Shown here: positions 16,663 to 25,204 of the stretch, piece after piece
Layout of the letters: each line of letters starts with the position of its first letter
How positions within the stretch are numbered: position 1 is the first letter of the stretch
From: Rhodoferax ferrireducens
GTDB taxonomy: Bacteria; Pseudomonadota; Gammaproteobacteria; Burkholderiales; Burkholderiaceae_C
DNA: 64,000 bases
Direction of reading: 5' to 3'
Assembly: GCF_003347515.1 (NCBI RefSeq)
Contig: NZ_QEII01000324.1
Coordinates: forward strand, 62,001 to 126,000
Notes under the pieces: generated by a model
Database searches by the model: none
The model's input: only the letters and a program-made list of their open reading frames with translations
What the model was told of the DNA's origin: nothing
Made by a program: the position numbers and the translations under genes

Positions 16663-16932
16663 TCAACCACCGGTCAGCGCCTGGACGACCAACACCCGGT
16701 CGCCCGCGCCCAGTCGCTGATTCAGCTTGATGCGCTCTGGCACCATTTGCCCGTTGACAAACACCGCCACATGTTTGCGCACGGCGCGCTGGTCGTCAAA
16801 TACATAGTGTGCCAATTCGGGCGCTGCGCGCAGCGCACTTTCCAGCACCTCGCGCAAAGTGCCCGGCGCGACCGATTGGGGTGCGCAGTCGACATGGCGG
16901 CGCAGGCTGGCGGCAAATTCAACGGTGACCAT
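16663..16932 (-). CDS. MoaD/ThiS-family sulfur-carrier-like protein, 89 aa
   Basis: The ATG complementary to 16930-16932 (MVTVEFAASLRRHVDC) begins a ubiquitin-like beta-grasp fold. It includes LREVLESAL, the strand KHVAVFVNGQMV, and LGAGDRVLVVQALTGG with the diglycine C-terminus that is adenylated and thiocarboxylated in MoaD, ThiS and related carriers. No E1-like (MoeB/ThiF) or molybdopterin gene is adjacent. The neighbour downstream is the Asp-box propeller gene, so it may be a carrier for another sulfur-transfer or protein-tagging reaction. Confidence 0.8.
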   Translation of the reverse strand: MVTVEFAASLRRHVDCAPQSVAPGTLREVLESALRAAPELAHYVFDDQRAVRKHVAVFVNGQMVPERIKLNQRLGAGDRVLVVQALTGG

Positions 16933-17043
16933 GGGTATCAAGCTCGGCAGGTGTTGACGCGGTGCAACTCGTATCGCCGCAACTCTACGCTTTTCGCCCC
17001 AGGATTACCAGACCGTTACAGGTGCTGTGGCGGTCCGGCGTTA

Positions 17044-17277
17044 TCAGCGCGGCGTCATCGTGCTCGAGTCGACCACAGCGCTGTCGACCCGAAGATTGCC
17101 GGTCCATTGGCACGCAAACCGGTTGCAGCGATAGCGATGAACGGGCACAAACAGGCTCCAGAAATGATCGATGGGTCGGCGCGGCGTCCGGATCAGATTC
17201 CCCCCGCACAGCGCGCAATGGTGACTGCTGGCGCTGACGTAATCTACGGGTTCTGCACTGTGGTCTGGGCGTTTCAT
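17044..17277 (-). CDS. Small zinc-ribbon-like protein, 77 aa
   Basis: The ATG complementary to 17275-17277 has AAAGGAC upstream. Residues 20-60 have the pattern CALCGG ... RTPRRPIDHFWSLFVPVHRYRCNRFACQWTGNL: a CxxC pair, a basic/hydrophobic spacer and a CxxxxC pair, consistent with a zinc ribbon. There is no transmembrane segment apart from the short FWSLFVPV stretch. It sits upstream of the ThiS/Asp-box pair on the same strand, with a 111-base gap. Function unknown. Confidence 0.6.
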   Translation of the reverse strand: MKRPDHSAEPVDYVSASSHHCALCGGNLIRTPRRPIDHFWSLFVPVHRYRCNRFACQWTGNLRVDSAVVDSSTMTPR

Positions 17278-17464
17278 GTCAGAGTCCTTTCCATCATTTC
17301 GACAAATCAACTGAGCCCTATTTAGTCAGTTTCGAAACCGCCAGTCGGTTCGCCAGCGCACGGTCAAGGCAAGCCGTCGCAGTGGCTGTCACGCTCGCCG
17401 CACCCGGATGCCGGTAAGCTCTATAAACTTGGTTCCATCATGACACTTTTCAAGGAGAACCGCC

Positions 17465-18271
17465 ATGGCGCCAAGCCTGCCCACCTATTTCATTTCCCAC
17501 GGCGGCGGCCCGTGGCCCTACATGGACGAGCTGCGCCAGAGGATGCGCGTGTTGGAGTCGTCGCTGCAAGACATGCCGCGCCAGCTGGGCACAACGCCCA
17601 AAGCCCTGCTGGTCATCTCGGGTCATTGGGAAGAAGCGGGGTTCAGCGTCATGTCCAGCGCCCGGCCGCCCATGGTGTATGACTACTCAGGCTTCCCCGC
17701 GCACACCTATGAAGTGGTCTATCCCGCACCCGGTTCGCCCGAACTGGCAAGCCGCATTCAGACCCTCATCACCGCAGCCGGCTTGCCGGCCAAGCTGGAC
17801 AGCCAGCGCGGTTTCGACCACGGCACCTTTGCGCCCCTGGTGGTGATGTACCCGCAGGCCAATGTGCCCGTGGTCCAGGTCTCCATGAAGGCCGGTCTTG
17901 ACCCGGCCGAGCACCTGGCACTCGGGCGCGCGCTGGCACCTTTGCGCCAGGAGGGCGTGTTGATCATCGGCAGTGGCCTGAGTTACCACAACCTGCGCAT
18001 GTTTGGTCCCCAGGCCAAAGCACCGTCGCAGGCTTTTGACAGCTGGCTGCAAGACACGTTGCTGGCCTGTACCCCGGCTGAACGTGAGGCACGCTTGCTC
18101 GATTGGGCGGCCGCGCCTGCCGCCAGGCTGGCCCACCCACGCGAAGACCACCTCATTCCCTTGATGGTGGCCGTCGGTGCGGCGTCCGCAGAACCCGCCA
18201 GCTGCGTGTACCACGAGGAAGATGTATTCGGCGGTGTGGTGGCGTCGAGCTTCCGGTTTGGCGCGGCGTAA
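17465..18271 (+). CDS. Class III extradiol ring-cleavage dioxygenase (LigB/DODA type), 268 aa
   Basis: AAGGAGAACCGCC precedes the ATG. Metal-site residues of the YgiD/4,5-DOPA dioxygenase group are present: H12 (ISHGGGPWPYM), H54 (SGHWEE), H119 (GFDHGTFAPL), and the C-terminal REDHLIPLM. GSGLSYHNLRMF is also typical. Length matches single-domain bacterial DODA proteins, which open catecholic rings; the physiological substrate is often unknown. It is transcribed divergently from the small zinc-ribbon gene and convergently to the M48 protease gene. Confidence 0.85.
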   Translation: MAPSLPTYFISHGGGPWPYMDELRQRMRVLESSLQDMPRQLGTTPKALLVISGHWEEAGFSVMSSARPPMVYDYSGFPAHTYEVVYPAPGSPELASRIQTLITAAGLPAKLDSQRGFDHGTFAPLVVMYPQANVPVVQVSMKAGLDPAEHLALGRALAPLRQEGVLIIGSGLSYHNLRMFGPQAKAPSQAFDSWLQDTLLACTPAEREARLLDWAAAPAARLAHPREDHLIPLMVAVGAASAEPASCVYHEEDVFGGVVASSFRFGAA

Positions 18272-18281
18272 AGCCGCAGAT

Positions 18282-20150
18282 CTATTTCCGGTCGTAGAGG
18301 GGCTCAAACGCATGGCGCTCGATGTCAGCCAGTGTCGGCGAATGGCCAGCCCACAATACCAGCACCGGTCCCGGCAGGTCGAGCGCACGCTCAAGGTTGC
18401 GGCACTGGTCGAAACGCTCCTCATCATCCAGCCCTGGCAGCTCTACAAACAACACATAGCAGCGCCGGTAGGCAAACTCGCGCAGGTTTTTGCGCACCAG
18501 CCAGGCGCGCACCACCGGTTTGCAGCGCGCCATGGCGGACTGGAACTCCCCCGCCTCAAAATCATTCAGGTCGTGACGCGTAATGGATTGGAAGCATGGC
18601 GTATCCGACAACTCTTCCCAGGCACGGCTTTCCGCTTCTTCAGCCTGTCTGAGCCGAGAGCGCCACAGCTTGAGCGCCTTGTCATCCAGGCTGCCGTCGG
18701 CGGAGGGTTTTTCCAGGTTACCCACGGCCATGCGGCAAGCCCACCATCGGTTAGCCACGCTGTGCTCGAACAACTGGCCCAGGCAATCCAGGCGCAGAAG
18801 GTGCTCGGTAGCCACCAGGCACTGCACCAAGCCGCGCAAGCCAGCGGCATGGCCCGGCGTGATCTGAAGGGCGCGCTCATAGCAGGCGCGCACCTCGGCG
18901 CTTGAATCCAGCCGTTTCTTCAGGTCGCCCAGTTCGGCCATTTCATCGGCATTGTTGCGCTGAGCGCTGGCCGCCAGCATGTCCACTCGGGCGCGTACCC
19001 GGCTTAGGTAGGCATGGTGCTGCTTCCAGTCCGAGGCATTGTCCCGGCACCATTGTTTGTCGAAGTGCGCAAACCATTTGGCACCGTTGGCGCCCAGCAG
19101 ATCCAACGCGGGTTGGGTGGACCAGGCCGGCAGACTTTTGTGAACGTCCAGCGCTTCCAGTCGGTCACGCAGAACCGGATGGGTGTCATCCACACCACTG
19201 AATTGCGCCAGGGTTTGTCGCAAGGTCTCGCGGGCGAAATCGCCGGGCAGCGGCAGGGCCAGCAGCTTGCGCATGGCGGTGTACGGTCCCACGGGTTGCG
19301 CGCTGGACGAAGCCGCACGCCAGTGAAGGGGCCAAAACTCGCGGGCGATCCATGCGCCTTTGATGGCGATCTCGGTGAGCGCCGCCCCGGCCACGTCTCG
19401 ACCCAGAAGCTTGCCCGCGATGCGATCGGCCTCAAACTCGTCTTGTCGCGCCAAGGCAAAGGTCTTGGCCAGAAACCGCGGAAAATACCAACGCAAAAAG
19501 GCCTGCGTGACCGCCGCCATCGGGCCTTCGTCATGACGCATGCCGTGCTCCAGCTTGGTCCAGCTCAGGCGGGTCCGGTAGATCCACGCCGCGAACTGAC
19601 CATGGTTGCCGCGCAGGTGACCGTACTCATGGGCCATCACTGCCAGAAAGCGGGGCCGGTCAATGGCCAGCAACAAGGGCAGGCCAATCGTCAGGTAGTT
19701 GACCGCACCGCCGAACAGGCCATAGCGTGGGAGCTGGGTGATGCTGGCGTTGAAGTTGGCGTCGAGCTGTACATGGTGAATAGGCGGCCCCTTGATCTTC
19801 TTGCGGATGCGTTCCAGCGCCTCGAACAGCGCGGGCGCATCGGCCCGCGACAAGGCCACGCCAGGCGGCGCATCGAATCGGCACCATAGCGCACGCAAGC
19901 TGGTCCAGAGCAGACCTGCCGCCGCCACCACCAGTCCGATGTAGGCCACTTTGAAATGGCCCCGCGTCATGGTGCCAACGGTCCAAAACAAAATGACGGC
20001 TGCCAACACAAAACAGGCGATGACCCAAAGATAACCAAGCGCAGCAAAGGCCGCCACGCTGCGGCGGTAGGCGCGGCTGTCATCGGCGCTTGCATGCTCG
20101 CTCAGCCGGACCAAATGAATGAAATCTGCTCGTTCCACGGATGCTCCCAT
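18282..20150 (-). CDS. M48-family membrane metalloprotease with C-terminal helical repeats, 622 aa
   Basis: Two N-terminal membrane segments (about 36-60 and 68-90) precede the protease domain with zinc motif HEYGH at 174-178 and the downstream third-ligand motif EFEADRIAG. A large C-terminal part (residues 380-620) is helical with a TPR-like stretch (AEVRACYERALQITPGHAAGLRGLVQCLV). The arrangement resembles HtpX/Ste24-type integral-membrane quality-control proteases. GGGAG lies before an in-frame GTG at 20138, so the true start could be there rather than the ATG at 20150. It is divergent from the GDPD gene at 20267. Confidence 0.85.
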   Translation of the reverse strand: MGASVERADFIHLVRLSEHASADDSRAYRRSVAAFAALGYLWVIACFVLAAVILFWTVGTMTRGHFKVAYIGLVVAAAGLLWTSLRALWCRFDAPPGVALSRADAPALFEALERIRKKIKGPPIHHVQLDANFNASITQLPRYGLFGGAVNYLTIGLPLLLAIDRPRFLAVMAHEYGHLRGNHGQFAAWIYRTRLSWTKLEHGMRHDEGPMAAVTQAFLRWYFPRFLAKTFALARQDEFEADRIAGKLLGRDVAGAALTEIAIKGAWIAREFWPLHWRAASSSAQPVGPYTAMRKLLALPLPGDFARETLRQTLAQFSGVDDTHPVLRDRLEALDVHKSLPAWSTQPALDLLGANGAKWFAHFDKQWCRDNASDWKQHHAYLSRVRARVDMLAASAQRNNADEMAELGDLKKRLDSSAEVRACYERALQITPGHAAGLRGLVQCLVATEHLLRLDCLGQLFEHSVANRWWACRMAVGNLEKPSADGSLDDKALKLWRSRLRQAEEAESRAWEELSDTPCFQSITRHDLNDFEAGEFQSAMARCKPVVRAWLVRKNLREFAYRRCYVLFVELPGLDDEERFDQCRNLERALDLPGPVLVLWAGHSPTLADIERHAFEPLYDRK

Positions 20151-20266
20151 TTAATTGAGGGCTATGTTAGCCATGAAAAGCCGGCAAATAAACGCGGGCA
20201 TTCACGGCTTTGTCACCCAGGGTTCATAACATCGGCACTTTCTAACCCCACTACAGGGACTTATCC

Positions 20267-21496
20267 ATGCGCATTCGTTTTCCCAAACTGGCCGTCGCGG
20301 CATCGCTGTTGGTGTGCAGCATTTCTGCGCTGGCGCAAAGCCCGCAGGCCATCACCAACATCCAGCTCGGGCCACGCCCCTTCTTTTTGGTGACCGAGAT
20401 GGCTGACGGCCCGCTGAAAGCCAAGCTGCAAAGCTGCGCCAACGGGCCCTTCAGGAAAACGGAATTCTCCATTGGCCACCGCGGCGCGGCAATGATGTTT
20501 CCCGAGCACACCAAAGAGTCGTATGAGGCGGCCGCCCGCATGGGGGCCGGCATCGTGGAGTGCGACGTGACTTTCACCAAAGACAAAGAGCTGGTCTGCC
20601 GCCACGCGCAGAACGACCTGCACACCACCACCAACATTCTGGCCACGCCTCTGGCCGCCAGATGCACCAAGCCGTTCACCCCGTTTGACGCGGCGAAGAA
20701 CACTCCTGCTGCCGCCGAATGCCGCACCAGCGACATCACGCTGGCCGAGTTCAAAACCCTGCGCGGCAAGATGGACGCATCCAACCCCAAGGCCAAAACG
20801 GTGGAAGAGTTCATGGCTGGCACGGCCAGCTGGCGTACTGACCTGTACAGCGGACTCACCAGTGGCACCTTGATGACGCACCAGGAGAGCATTGCCTTGT
20901 TCCAAAAGCTCGGTGTCAAGATGACCCCGGAGCTCAAGTCGGCCAGCGTGAGCATGCCTTTTGAGGGCTTCAGTCAGGAAAACTATGCACAAAAAATGAT
21001 TGATGCCTACAAGGTGGCCGGCGTGCCCGCGACCCAGGTGTTTGCCCAGTCGTTCAACAAAAATGACGTTCTGTATTGGCTGAAAAACGAACCAGCCTTC
21101 GGCAAGCAAGCCGTGTACCTGGACGATGCCGACAAGATTGGCGATCTGCCCGGCCTGGAAGAACTCAAGAGCTACAAGAAGGACGGCATCCAGATCGTCG
21201 CCCCGCCGCTGTTTGCGCTGCTGGACCTCAAGGACGGAAAAATCGTGGCCTCCGCCTATGCCAACAACGCCAAACAGGCGGGCCTGGGCATCATCACCTG
21301 GAGTCTGGAGCGCGCTGGCATGTTGGCCGGTGGCAAGGGCGGCTGGTATTACCAGACCGTTAATCCGGCGCTCCAACATGAGGGCGACATGATGCAGGTG
21401 CTGGATGTCTTGACGCGCGAGGTCGGCATCATGGGCATATTTTCCGACTGGCCCGCCACCGTCACTTACTACGCCAACTGCATAGGTTTGAAGTAG
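20267..21496 (+). CDS. Exported glycerophosphodiester phosphodiesterase family protein, 409 aa
   Basis: A signal peptide (residues 1-23, ending ISALAQ) is followed by the GDPD TIM-barrel. Catalytic and metal residues are visible: H71-R72 in GHRGAAMMFPEHT (E80), E98 and D100 in VECDVTF. H113 in CRHAQND probably matches the second catalytic histidine. Length is about that of periplasmic GlpQ-like enzymes with an insertion. The likely reaction is hydrolysis of deacylated phospholipid diesters in the periplasm to glycerol-3-phosphate and an alcohol. No glpT or ugp genes are nearby. Confidence 0.88.
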   Translation: MRIRFPKLAVAASLLVCSISALAQSPQAITNIQLGPRPFFLVTEMADGPLKAKLQSCANGPFRKTEFSIGHRGAAMMFPEHTKESYEAAARMGAGIVECDVTFTKDKELVCRHAQNDLHTTTNILATPLAARCTKPFTPFDAAKNTPAAAECRTSDITLAEFKTLRGKMDASNPKAKTVEEFMAGTASWRTDLYSGLTSGTLMTHQESIALFQKLGVKMTPELKSASVSMPFEGFSQENYAQKMIDAYKVAGVPATQVFAQSFNKNDVLYWLKNEPAFGKQAVYLDDADKIGDLPGLEELKSYKKDGIQIVAPPLFALLDLKDGKIVASAYANNAKQAGLGIITWSLERAGMLAGGKGGWYYQTVNPALQHEGDMMQVLDVLTREVGIMGIFSDWPATVTYYANCIGLK

Positions 21497-21522
21497 ATTT
21501 GTGGATTCGCCGAGCGATACCG

Positions 21523-22425
21523 TTATTGCCGGATCGTTTCGCTGAAGACCGGCTCTGCATGGCTCCACTCAAACCAGCCGCCGTCGTACACACTGATCCG
21601 CTCCCAGCCCATCAGCCAGGCATAGAAGAAAGCCAGCGATGCGCGCCAGCCCGTGCCGCAATAAAACGCGGTTTGCAGGCCCGGGTGTAGGCCTTGGTCG
21701 CGCCAGAACTGGCAGATATCGCTGGCCGGTCTCATGCTGCCATCCGACCCATGAAATGCACTCATGTTGTTCATATCCGTGCCAGTGCCGGCACGACCCC
21801 AGCGTGCGCCGGGAATGTCGCCCCGGGCCTGGATGTAGCTATAGCCGGAGGTCTTGCCGGTGAATTCATCCCAGGTCCGGATACTGGCCAACGCGCCATC
21901 GGACTGCCATAAAAGCGCTTTCGCCTGACGCATGTTGATCAGGTAGTGCGGACGGCCCGGAAAGGTCGCGCCAAAGCGGGTGGCGGCTGCGTAGCGCTGC
22001 GGCGCGCCTGTCGCGCACGGCAGGCCGGCGCGCAACCAGGCGTGGACGCCGCCATCCAGCAAACGCACGTCCGTGACGCCGGCATACAACATCAGATGGG
22101 CGGCCCGCGCCGCAGCGGTCATGTTGCGGCCATACAGAATAACCGTGGTGTCGTGGCGGATGCCCAGGCCCAGCAGCACTTGCAGCAAGGCGGCGTCTGC
22201 GACCTTGTTCCAGAACGGCCCTTCTTCCAGACGAGCGGTGTCCAGGTAGGCGGCACCGGGTATGTGACACTGCAAAAACGCATCAAGCGCACCACAATCC
22301 ACCTCCAGCAAGCACCAATGACTGGCCGGCGCGGCGCGCACCGCGACGCCGGCCATGAGGCGGTCAAGCCAGCTCGGCGTGATGAGCTGTTGCCAGCGTG
22401 GGAAATCGTCGCGAAATACCGGCAC
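21523..22425 (-). CDS. Two-domain rhodanese (thiosulfate/mercaptopyruvate sulfurtransferase type), 300 aa
   Basis: It starts at a GTG (22423-22425) with no clear Shine-Dalgarno sequence. The N-terminal inactive rhodanese domain (about 8-140: HIPGAAYLDTARL, VILYGRN, VRLLDGG) is followed by an active domain with Cys256 in the loop FYCGTGWRAS. The six-residue loop CGTGWR differs from the mercaptopyruvate-type CGSGVT and is closer to thiosulfate-using enzymes, by inference. It is cytoplasmic and transfers sulfane sulfur to a thiophilic acceptor. It converges with the GDPD gene, with 26 bases between stops. Confidence 0.87.
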   Translation of the reverse strand: MPVFRDDFPRWQQLITPSWLDRLMAGVAVRAAPASHWCLLEVDCGALDAFLQCHIPGAAYLDTARLEEGPFWNKVADAALLQVLLGLGIRHDTTVILYGRNMTAAARAAHLMLYAGVTDVRLLDGGVHAWLRAGLPCATGAPQRYAAATRFGATFPGRPHYLINMRQAKALLWQSDGALASIRTWDEFTGKTSGYSYIQARGDIPGARWGRAGTGTDMNNMSAFHGSDGSMRPASDICQFWRDQGLHPGLQTAFYCGTGWRASLAFFYAWLMGWERISVYDGGWFEWSHAEPVFSETIRQ

Positions 22426-22673
22426 GGTGTTTACGTTTTGTAGTAGCTAAAAAGTGAAGCGATGCCAGGTCGCCGGCGAGCTGTCGATTTTAGGCGCCGG
22501 TCACCATCGGGCCTGCGCAGCACCCACTGCCTTGTCCGGGTTCTGCCCGCCATTTCAGCGATTGATCAAACGCAAGGTCAACTCGTTTGAGTTGGTTCAA
22601 ATCGGCGAGGGCGAGTCGTTCCAGATCCGGCGAGGGTGAGTATTGTTCAAATTTTTTTTGTTGGAAGCAAGCC

Positions 22674-23166
22674 ATGGACACTGGCAAAATCGCCACCTGG
22701 ATCGATCAGGCACAACCCATTTTGGTGGCTTTTGGCCTCAAGGCCTTGGGCGCGATTGCTGTTTTTTGTCATCGGCCGCTGTTTGATCCACATGGTGGCG
22801 GGTGCCGGCGTGGAGCTGGGTTTGTTTGGCACCACGTTGACCACCCCTGACAACGTCAAGACCATCGTTGGCAACGGCAAGGTCATGGGGAGCGACATCA
22901 AGAACTTCTCGGCCAATCCCTACCGGCGTGTGGAACTGGTCGCACAACTGGCCGGTAGCGCCGACGCGCACCAAGCCATGGCCCTGTTGAAGGAGTCGGT
23001 GTCCAAGGTCGCCAATATTGCCAAAACACCGGTGGTGGACGTGGAGATTCTGGAGTTCAACGAGTTCGGCCCCAAACTGGCCGTGCGCCCCTATTGCCAT
23101 ACAGAGCACTACTGGCAGGTGTATTTCGACACCAACAAGATAACTGGATTGTGCGTAATTTTATAA
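22674..23166 (+). pseudogene. MscS-type mechanosensitive channel, frameshifted and internally deleted
   Basis: From ATG 22674 the frame reads the MscS N-terminus (MDTGKIATWIDQAQPILVAF, then LKALGAIAVF). At about 22760-22768 a run of six T shifts the frame; the continuation FVIGRCLIHMVAG appears one frame over. It then jumps directly to the late beta-domain sequence (GLFGTTLTTPDNVKTIVGNGKVMGSDIKNFS), so roughly 100 residues including the pore helix TM3 are missing. The soluble domain continues (RRVELVAQ, VVDVEILEFNEFGPKLAVR) and stops early at a TAA (23164-23166). One frameshift, one internal deletion and a truncated end make a functional channel very unlikely. The panC cluster follows on the other strand. 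Confidence 0.85.
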
Positions 23167-23222
23167 GTGTTTTGGAACATACGAAATACCTGAAAGGCTC
23201 AACATAATGTCCACGCACCCTG

Positions 23223-23280
23223 GGTGGCCATAGAACACATGGTTGGGCAACCGTGTTGTATGGCACCGGATGCGGTTTTT
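23223..23280 (+). terminator. Long imperfect hairpin with following T-run
   Basis: GCCATA (23227-23232) pairs with TATGGC (23259-23264), and AACAC (23234-23238) with GTGTT (23253-23257), with one G-G mismatch between them. Inside, GGTT and AACC close on a GGGC tetraloop. TTTTT follows at 23276-23280. It lies between the MscS remnant and the 3' end of panC. It could terminate plus-strand transcription or be a mobile palindromic unit. Confidence 0.5.
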
Positions 23281-23313
23281 CACACATCTGAAAATTCAAA
23301 TGGATGAATCGGC

Positions 23314-24150
23314 TCAAACTTCGAAATTGTCGATCAGCCGCGTCGCGCCGATTTTCGCCGCGCCCAGCACCACCAGCGCCTCGCCCAATAAATCACTCGG
23401 CGTCGGGGCTTGCAAATCACTGCGTCGTCGCACCACCAGGTAGTTCGGTTGCCAGCCGCGTGCGGTCAGGGACTTCATCGCTTGCGCTTCCAGCACCGCG
23501 ATGTCGGTGGCGCCAGCTTTCAACACCGCAGCCAAGCCTTTGAGCGCCATCGACAACTGCACCGCCTCAGCGCGTTCGCTCTCGCTGAGGTAGCCATTGC
23601 GCGAGGACAGCGCTAGCCCGTTGGGGGCGCGTGTGGTTTCTCCGCCCACGATCTCGATCGGCAGGGCGAATTGCTGCACCATGCGCCGGACGATCATCAG
23701 TTGCTGGTAGTCCTTTTTGCCGAACACGGCCACGCGCGGCTGCACGCAGGCAAACAGCTTCATCACGACCGTGCAGACGCCGACAAAAAAACCGGGGCGA
23801 AAGAAGCCCTCCAGGATGTCGGCCAACTCAGTGGGCGGATGCACCTTGAAGGTTTGCGGCTCGGGGTAGAGCTCTTGCTCGTTGGGGGCAAACAGCACGT
23901 CGCAGCCGGCCGCCTGCAGCTTGGCGCAATCGGAGTCCCAGGTGCGCGGGTAGGTGTCAAAGTCCTCGTGTGGCAAAAATTGCAGACGGTTGACAAAGAT
24001 GCTGGCCACGGTGACGTCGCCCAGCGGCTTGGCCTGAGCGATCAGGGCCAGATGGCCCTCGTGCAGATTGCCCATGGTGGGCACGAAGGCGGGGTGCTTG
24101 AACTGCGTCAGGTGCGCGCGCAGCTCGGTGATGGTGTGAACGATTTTCAT
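23314..24150 (-). CDS. panC: Pantothenate synthetase (pantoate-beta-alanine ligase)
   Basis: It condenses pantoate and beta-alanine with ATP to give pantothenate. The nucleotidyl-transferase signature is clear: VPTMGNLHEGH near residues 24-34, FVNRLQF, FGKKDYQQLMIVRRM, and the KMSKS-like LSSRNGYLS. Length 278 aa is normal. It follows panB on the same strand with a 60-base gap. The beta-alanine supplier panD is in the cofactor directon at 32647-33027, so the three pantothenate genes are split across this region. Confidence 0.96.
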   Translation of the reverse strand: MKIVHTITELRAHLTQFKHPAFVPTMGNLHEGHLALIAQAKPLGDVTVASIFVNRLQFLPHEDFDTYPRTWDSDCAKLQAAGCDVLFAPNEQELYPEPQTFKVHPPTELADILEGFFRPGFFVGVCTVVMKLFACVQPRVAVFGKKDYQQLMIVRRMVQQFALPIEIVGGETTRAPNGLALSSRNGYLSESERAEAVQLSMALKGLAAVLKAGATDIAVLEAQAMKSLTARGWQPNYLVVRRRSDLQAPTPSDLLGEALVVLGAAKIGATRLIDNFEV

Positions 24151-24210
24151 AGTGCTTTGCGGGACAGGCCGTGGCGAAGCGCAGCGCTGTCCTCAACTGA
24201 TTAAAGGGGG

Positions 24211-25116
24211 TTACCAGGCGTGCTGGGTGTTGTCGGGGAATGAGCCGTCTTTGACAGCGGTGACATAGGCTTGCATGGCCTCGCGGATGCCGGGCGCACC
24301 GGTCATGAAGTTGCGCACAAATTTGGGCATCTTGCCCAGGTTCACCCCCAGCATGTCATGCAGCACCAGCACCTGCCCGGCGGTGTCCTTGCCCGCACCA
24401 ATACCAATGGTCGGGCAGTGCGCCAGTTCCAGCGTTAGTTCTGCCGCCAGCGCAGCGGGCACCATCTCCAGCACCAGCAGCGTGGCACCGGCGTGCTGCA
24501 ATTCATGCGCCTGGCCCTTCAGCAGGGCGGCTGATTCGGCGGTCTTGCCTTGCACCCGGTAGCCGCCCAGGGCGTGCACGGTTTGCGGTGTCAGGCCCAG
24601 ATGAGCGCACACGGGGATGCCGCGTTCGACCAGAAAACGCACGGTGTCAGCGGTCCAGCCACCGCCCTCCAGCTTGACCATGTGGGCGCCGGCTTGCATC
24701 AGCGCGGCGGCGCTGCGCAGCGCCTGTTCCTTGGATTCATGGTAGGCGCCAAATGGCAGGTCGCCAATCAGCCAGGCTGTGGCTTGCGAGCGGCGCAGGC
24801 CGCGTGCCACGCTTTCGACGTGGTAGCACATGGTTTCCAGTGTCACGCCGACGGTGCTGCTCAGGCCCTGGCACACCATGCCCAGTGAATCGCCCACCAG
24901 AATGCAGTCCACGCCGGCCGCGTCAGCCACGGCCGCAAAGGTGGCGTCGTAGGCGGTGAGCATGGTGATTTTCTCGCCACGCGCGTGCATCTCCAGCAGA
25001 CGGGGCAGGCTGATCGGTTTGCGCAGCGCGGGGGCGGAGGTGGGGGGCAGGGTGCCGTAAGGCGAAGCGGGATTGGGGGTTGGAGTCGTCATGGCCGTGG
25101 TCGAGGGACAAGTCAT
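24211..25116 (-). CDS. panB: 3-methyl-2-oxobutanoate hydroxymethyltransferase
   Basis: It makes ketopantoate from 2-oxoisovalerate and methylene-tetrahydrofolate, the first step of pantothenate synthesis. Family blocks: KITMLTAYDATFA, CILVGDSLGMVCQG, GAHMVKLEGG, PVCAHLGLTPQ, IGIGAGKDTAGQVLVLHDMLG. The proline-rich first 25 residues are not part of the barrel; an in-frame ATG eight codons later (25092) is an equally good start, as neither has a clear ribosome site. It is divergent from pabBC, with 88 bases between. Confidence 0.95.
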   Translation of the reverse strand: MTCPSTTAMTTPTPNPASPYGTLPPTSAPALRKPISLPRLLEMHARGEKITMLTAYDATFAAVADAAGVDCILVGDSLGMVCQGLSSTVGVTLETMCYHVESVARGLRRSQATAWLIGDLPFGAYHESKEQALRSAAALMQAGAHMVKLEGGGWTADTVRFLVERGIPVCAHLGLTPQTVHALGGYRVQGKTAESAALLKGQAHELQHAGATLLVLEMVPAALAAELTLELAHCPTIGIGAGKDTAGQVLVLHDMLGVNLGKMPKFVRNFMTGAPGIREAMQAYVTAVKDGSFPDNTQHAW

Positions 25117-25204
25117 TGGGTGCCGCGAGTCTAGTCGATCCGGCTATGCTTGGCATCCATGATATTTCTCTCTGACAAGCCACATAATTCCATGCGCGAT
25201 TCCC

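Noticed and set aside
22454..22639. 61 aa ORF before the MscS remnant
   Set aside because: No ribosome site and no similarity; it probably represents non-coding sequence between the rhodanese gene and the decayed channel gene.
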